NCBI GenBank assembly: GCA_029931535.1
Contig: JAQPZY010001554.1
Location: 2,356,001-2,420,000, forward strand
DNA length: 64,000 bases
From: Margaritifera margaritifera
Lineage: Eukaryota; Mollusca; Bivalvia; Unionida; Margaritiferidae
Reading direction: 5' to 3'
Each line of letters starts with the position of its first letter. Position 1 is the stretch's first letter. Under the pieces are notes generated by a model. The model was not told the DNA's origin and did no database searches. It saw only the letters and a list, made by a program, of their open reading frames with translations. This document shows positions 58,601 through 64,000 of this stretch, piece by piece. The position numbers and the translations under genes were made by a program.

Positions 58601-59412
58601 TGGGTTTGATTTTCCAACCTATTCACAATAATATGGACATGGTGGTGGTCAAATCTGCATCATTTTCATTTAATACAAATTGCATATTGCTAGAGGTGTT
58701 TTAGTGAAAAGTCAATGCCACCATTCTTTCAAGTGGTGTAGTGATAACAAGATTTCTGAGATGGCCACTATGGTTGCTAAGTTGGAGGTTAGAGCAGCTC
58801 CATGTTCATCTAGGACCTGCTTCATACTACTACAGTGTTGTAGTGAAAAGCCCATGCACATACAACCCTCCAGTCATGAGAAGTATCAAGAAGATTTTCA
58901 AGATGAATTCTGATGCAGCCATTTTGGAGGCTAGATCAGCACCATTTTAACAGAGAACTAACTACATATGACATGAAAGGTTTTAGTGAAACCCTAAGTC
59001 ATTATGAGCACCATTTTAATAGAGAACTAACTACGTATGACATGAAAGGTTTTAGTGAAACCCTAAGTCGTTATGACCTTCTGTTCAAGATGAGTTGTTA
59101 TAACAAGATTTTCATGATGAATACTGAAGTGGCCATATTAGAGGGTCATAATTCTGAACCATTTTTGTTTAGAACCAATTGCATACCATAAGGAGTCTTT
59201 TAGTGAAAACCAAATGTCAGTATAGCCATCTGTTCAAGAGAAGTAGTGATAAGATTTTAAAGATGGCCACCATGATCAGATCGACCCTATTTTCATTTCT
59301 GACATTTACATAAGTCTTTAGTGAAAACAACCAACAGCTAGCAGACAGACAGACAGACAATGGATGCAGGCCCATCATATGAGCTCTTCTGGCCTTCAAC
59401 CAGTATAGCTAA
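58600..59412 (+). mobile_element. Family A element (copy 3), diverged
   Basis: About five units with aagattttcaagatg, gcagccattttggaggctag, caccattttcatttaata and tttagtgaaaacc. One unit portion is duplicated as 63-bp copies (58945-59070). The tail has agacagacagacagacaatg and a 3' stem GCTCTTCTGG/CCAGTATAGC (59383-59409). The 5' head is not recognisable. Confidence 0.65.
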
Positions 59413-60547
59413 AATGTATATCAATGAAAAGATAAAGATGAAAATGATAAAATCCTAAAAATATAGTGTCAAATCGTTTTATATACTATATATAAACTGC
59501 ATTTTTGTCTAAAGTCCAATTTTTTCTCTAACGTCACATCATATAAAAGCTTCTTAATCAAGCTGACATAAAAGAAAAAAACTTTCATCTTGCAAGGTGG
59601 AAGTTGATACACTCAACAGGAATGTGTTATGTATGTAGTCTGGTCGAGGTTCACCCTTCATGAAGTAAGCATGGATTAGGTATATGTGTCCTATATGGAA
59701 GCAACACAATACAACCGCATCTCAGTGATCTGTTCTACATGAAGAATGCCACTCATCAATAATGGGTCTGATGTGCCAAAAGCTTGTTTGTGGGTGTTAC
59801 ATAAAGTCATCTACCATATTATTAATAACAAGATTACAATTATGCCGCTGTTATGAGAACAAAGACATTCTATGGTGCATAGAATGTATATTCTCATGCA
59901 GAATGGGTGCATTTTTTTGTTGCTTGCAAATAATAGAACGATCAAAACTTGGGAGTAATCTCCTATTGGTAGCTATATGTCAGTTATTCATTATAAAAAA
60001 GGCAACAGTATATGCATGTATCAAATGACAGCTGTGATGGAAGATAACTTAACACCAATATTATTTGATTGAAAAAAAATAGACATCCCCATGGTTTTAT
60101 GGCATACATTTGTTAAAAAGATCATCACATAAACATAGTAAGCGTCTACTCATTATATGGTTTTCCAGCGAATCCACTGTTTTGGAAATTGTTTTCATTA
60201 ACTGTTTTTGCCATCATAGTCTTTTGATTTTGTCATAACGGTGATCTGAGAACCAAGTTAAAGTCTGTTCATGCTTTATGCAGAATATTATGCCCTAAAA
60301 AATTTGTTTAGTCTGTCTATGCTGACAATATCAGGGACATCAAGTTATGATTAAAAAGAACACTTATGTACTATTAACTAGAAATATGTTAACGGAACAC
60401 CGATGCCCTTCTGCAAACCTTAACCATGATGTGACAGACTGATGGATGAATAGACTGATGGAAGAAAAAGGGTAACACTACATGCCCCTACTGCTTCTGT
60501 GGTGGGGAATAAAAACACATACTGTGTAAACCTCAAGCTGAAGCAAA
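59413..60547. other. Intron sequence, nothing recognised
   Basis: The 88-codon plus frame 59762-60028 is Cys-rich but has no motif I recognise. Confidence 0.4.
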
Positions 60548-60760
60548 GTGTATATCCTTGCTTATAAATCGAGTCCAAATACAAAACTGCAGAAACCCAG
60601 ATCTGCCATCACATAATGCACTAGCAGATCTGGGTCTATGCAGTTTGTTAGTAGTAATTAGTAAAACAACATCATAGACCCTGATCTGCTAGTAAGACAG
60701 CAGATCAGGGTCTATGTTGTTTGCAGTTGGACCCAACTTATGAGTGATAAGTGTTTATAA
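60548..60760 (+). mobile_element. Nested-palindrome TIR element, copy 16, eroded ends
   Basis: GCAGTTT hairpin first (60585-60650). The second hairpin (60670-60722) has a shortened loop (ctgctagtaagacagcag). TIRs are weak: tgtatatccttgcttataaa on the left and cttatgagtgataagtgttt on the right. Confidence 0.82.
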
Positions 60761-62561
60761 TACAACTTTTGAGCTTGCTTGGGCAGAGATATATGCAGCA
60801 ATATCTGCTGATGCAATTACCAATAAAAAAAAAACTGGAGGATGAGTTGTGTCGCATTTAGAACATTAATTTATAATCATTATTACATATTGACATTCAA
60901 TCCTCATGGAAAGATTGAAGGCAAAGATTAGCCATTACATCATGTTCTGAATGGAATTTGCAGTTATGGAGAAGACAGACAAACTGCATTTTCTCAAGCT
61001 CTCTAGCAGGGTAAAGTGAAAGTAACAGTAAGACAGGTGTAAATTTTGGCAAGCTGGATGATACAAATATTCTGGCTTTTCTATTACACTAAAAATCTTT
61101 ACCAATTAGACAACTTCAACTTGGAAAGCACTTTAGGAATACTGCATAATAATCATTGATAGACTTGCCCTCAATCACATATACTGCTCAAATTTCAGGA
61201 TATCTGATTGGTAAACATTTTCTGAGCAGCTATGTCCATTTAAAAAGATCAATAACCTAAAATCATTTCAATGATACTGCTGAGACATGCATCAGTTTTG
61301 TTTCATGTTCATAGTGATGCTGAATATGTACAGCATACAGACATATCCATGTTCATACTGTGTAAAAGATATTGCGGTGGTTATATCTTGCTTTGAAATG
61401 TTTCTGAAGAGTTTTTTAAACAGCCTCTGAATATGATCTGTCTAATGATCAAGAGATGACGAGTACCATTCTGAGAAATGGTTATCTTCAGAATTATTGC
61501 GTCCTAAGAAACATAATTATGAGAAAGTCACTGTCACACAGAGAGACCAAGCTCTGATTACTAATTTTCCTTAATCTTTCCCTCCCACTAAATTTTTTTT
61601 TTAAATGTAAGATTTCTGCCATCATGATAAGTTAATAACTGACTGAATTGACTGGCTGCTAGCAGTATCATATCTTTAGTAGTTGCCCATGGATAACTGA
61701 TTATATTCTCTGGGAACTATGGTTTCCTCCACCCAAAGAACCATGCAGAGCTAACATCCTACCTTGGAAAGTAGTCAAGAAATGTCATTAGAACTTGCTT
61801 TATTAGGAAAGTAAAAGACATTAATTTCTATTAAATATCATGATAATCTGCAGCAGGTACAATTTTTCACTGACCTAAAGGTTATAAACAAGAAGTAGAG
61901 AATATAAATTTCAATTAGATATTATAATTTTGAAACACAGTTTGCCATGACCAAAATCTATCCGAAGAATCACTGCCCTGCTCCCCTGCAAAGTTGATTA
62001 TTTGACTGAAAGCAAGAAAGAAGGGCACCAAAGTCTCAATATCAACTTTTAACAAGAGATGGGAGCCATCATTCAAGCTTCATTTTTCTGACAAAGTTGG
62101 CAGTAATGAAATTCTTTATGAACCACACATTTACCTATCAACCATATTTCATGCTGCAGGAATCTATAGGTCAGGTTTATAAATATTTCTACCCTTGACA
62201 CAAGGGTCTATACCATATTGTCTATCATGGGGTAGGAGAATGCCTGTCATCACATCTTGAGAAAACTTCATTTAACAGTACATTCTGCAGATTCTTAAAA
62301 TCACACACTTTATTCATCTTGTGACTTTATGTCAGTGTCTGAGAGTATAATTGTATTTTAGTCTGTATTCATGCACAAAACTTCATAAATAACTCAAGGG
62401 ATATTTTGGATTTACTGAAATTAATGTATTAAACCATGAAAAGTAAGCATATTTTGCTTCCCTCTCCTTTGATCAAGATCCTTTGCATACAGAGTCTACC
62501 CCACCACCCCAGAATTGCAACTATGACATGTGGCATCTGGCTATCATACAGACATCTCTGT
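60761..62561. other. Intron sequence, nothing recognised
   Basis: AT-rich and free of obvious repeats; no FN3 or Ig exon on the minus strand. Confidence 0.45.
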
Positions 62562-62752
62562 CGGAGCTGCAGTAGATCAGTGGTTAGTGTGCTGGACTCA
62601 TGACTGGAAGGGTGGGGGTTCGAATTCTACCATTACATCTGCCCAGGTTCACTACAATAGTGAATCTCTGGCTAAGGCACCTAACTCCTGTTGTTTCAGC
62701 ACTAAATAACCTTAAAGCCATGCTGTACCATAAAACAGTAAATCAAACCAAA
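62562..62752 (+). mobile_element. tRNA-derived SINE (main type)
   Basis: Head cggagctgcagtagatcagt then ggttagtgtgc, B-box ggttcgaattctacc, body ggctaaggcacctaactcct and cactaaataacctt, tail aaatcaaacca. Full length. Confidence 0.85.
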
Positions 62753-64000
62753 TACTGACACCTCATCCTAGGTGGGGGAGAAGTTTGTTTTCTTCAAGCC
62801 ATGTGGGATATAATACCATATTTGGAAAAAAATGTGAAAATGACCATCGGATGCAAAGATAAATACGCTGTTTCATACATTTTCTCAAACAGAAAAAAAT
62901 TTAATCCTGAGAATTTCAAGACTGATTCTAAATGCAAATGACCTTTTCTCCATCATGATTTTTCACCTTTGATTTTTCACCTTTGTGAACAATTTCAGAT
63001 CACTTCAAAAGTCAATCTGTCATCTACAGCATAAAGGGCATGCCTTAAAGGAAAGGTTTGCCATAAAGTGTAAATTAGGGCAATCTGGCGGCAAAGCCAG
63101 GTTAGTGGTTAACGACATGAATTTATTCTGAAATTCCATCTTTTATCCATGTTAGGTCACATCATAAGCACTGCTGTCAGATACAAACATCATATGCACT
63201 GCTGTCAGATACAAACTGGTGTTATAAAAAATGACATCTATTGATAAACCTTGCAATATACATAGAAGATTTTTGAGAACATGAGGCTAACTAGGTGCTC
63301 TGACAGCATTAGAAAATGTGTATTTACATACCAATTAGATCACAAATAAGCTAACATGTTATTTACATCATGAATCTTTCCATCTTAGTCTTATCAACAA
63401 CATCAGTTCCATCTGCAAAGTCTGCTGTAAATGCACCTAGGGACTTACAAAGGACATGAGGCCATATCCATGCCATCAGCTGCTACTGGATCTTGTAGAG
63501 ATGGTTGCTTATATCAGTGTGCTTTTTATACAGAATTTTAAAGAATGATGCTCTAAAAAAAAACAGTAGTCATCATGAAGAAGACCTATTCTCCTAAAGT
63601 TGTCCAATTTTCCCCTCATTTATTTGTATCTTGGCAACTTTGTTAAAAGTCCAAATAATTATCATTAAATGTCAGAAATTCTCAGATGTTAATGCTCAGT
63701 CAAGGGCAACAATGGATAAAAGAAATATATTTTAACAGTGCTGAGCAGCATTCAGGCTTGATTAACTTGTAAGAAATCTTTGTTAAAACCTTTACCTTTG
63801 CAATATGCTATCACTTTTATTGAGGAATAATCAACTAAAGTTAGAACATGATTAGCAGATACAAGAATCAATTCAGAAATACTTCTATAATATTGGAAAA
63901 AAGAAAAGAGCAGATACAGTATAATACAACGAAGTCTTCTCAATCCCCTCAAAAATAACATTCATCAAAAATGGCTCTTTAACCTGATTCCAAGGCAAAT
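62753..64000. other. Intron sequence to the window edge, nothing recognised
   Basis: A ~30-bp direct duplication (catcataagcactgctgtca) is at 63160-63220. No gene supported. Confidence 0.4.

Overview
This is eukaryotic genomic DNA: AT-rich, mostly non-coding, with short exons, very long introns and dense mobile and tandem repeats. The only convincing host gene is on the minus strand. Seven exons between 49082 and 3571 join in phase and encode about 499 residues. They cover fibronectin type III (FN3) domains 2 to 6 of a LAR-type receptor protein tyrosine phosphatase (the Drosophila Lar / vertebrate PTPRF, PTPRD, PTPRS group). The first FN3, the immunoglobulin domains, the last FN3 repeats, the membrane segment and the phosphatase domains lie outside the window. 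LAR orthology indicates an animal. The repeat landscape (tRNA-derived SINEs, many short TIR elements, satellite-bearing non-autonomous elements, a DIRS retrotransposon) fits a lophotrochozoan, most likely a bivalve mollusc; the species is inference.

Layout in gene order (high to low coordinates): 49083-64000 is an intron of more than 14.9 kb with no exon seen. Exons at 48982-49082 and 47251-47449 together make FN3-2, and the second ends in a non-canonical GC donor. After a 13.1-kb intron, 33881-34165 is FN3-3, 28745-29053 is FN3-4 and 17547-17861 is FN3-5, each a complete domain in one symmetric phase 1-1 exon. Exons 9304-9498 and 3571-3663 share FN3-6. Positions 1-3570 are intron.

The introns are built largely of repeats. 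The most striking is a family of about 220-bp elements, with 13 near-complete copies, 3 truncated or deleted copies and 3 diverged remnants. Each is flanked by TA, has terminal inverted repeats, and contains two long hairpins that are themselves related in inverted orientation, so the element is a palindrome made of palindromes. One copy sits in a satellite whose other units supply the empty site, showing a TA target duplication. The satellite unit itself resembles one of the element's hairpins.

A nearly complete but decayed DIRS-type tyrosine-recombinase retrotransposon occupies about 22318-27727 in the FN3-4/FN3-5 intron. It has inverted terminal repeats and a textbook internal complementary region. 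Other repeats are: three copies of a tandem-array element with a 5' palindrome and a covarying 3' hairpin; at least five other arrays of 100-160-bp units; three TA-flanked TIR elements, one with internal 61-bp repeats; a 4-kb interrupted foldback; a perfect 31-bp inverted repeat; tRNA-derived SINEs; and many microsatellites. No rRNA, functional tRNA, CRISPR or bacterial feature was seen.
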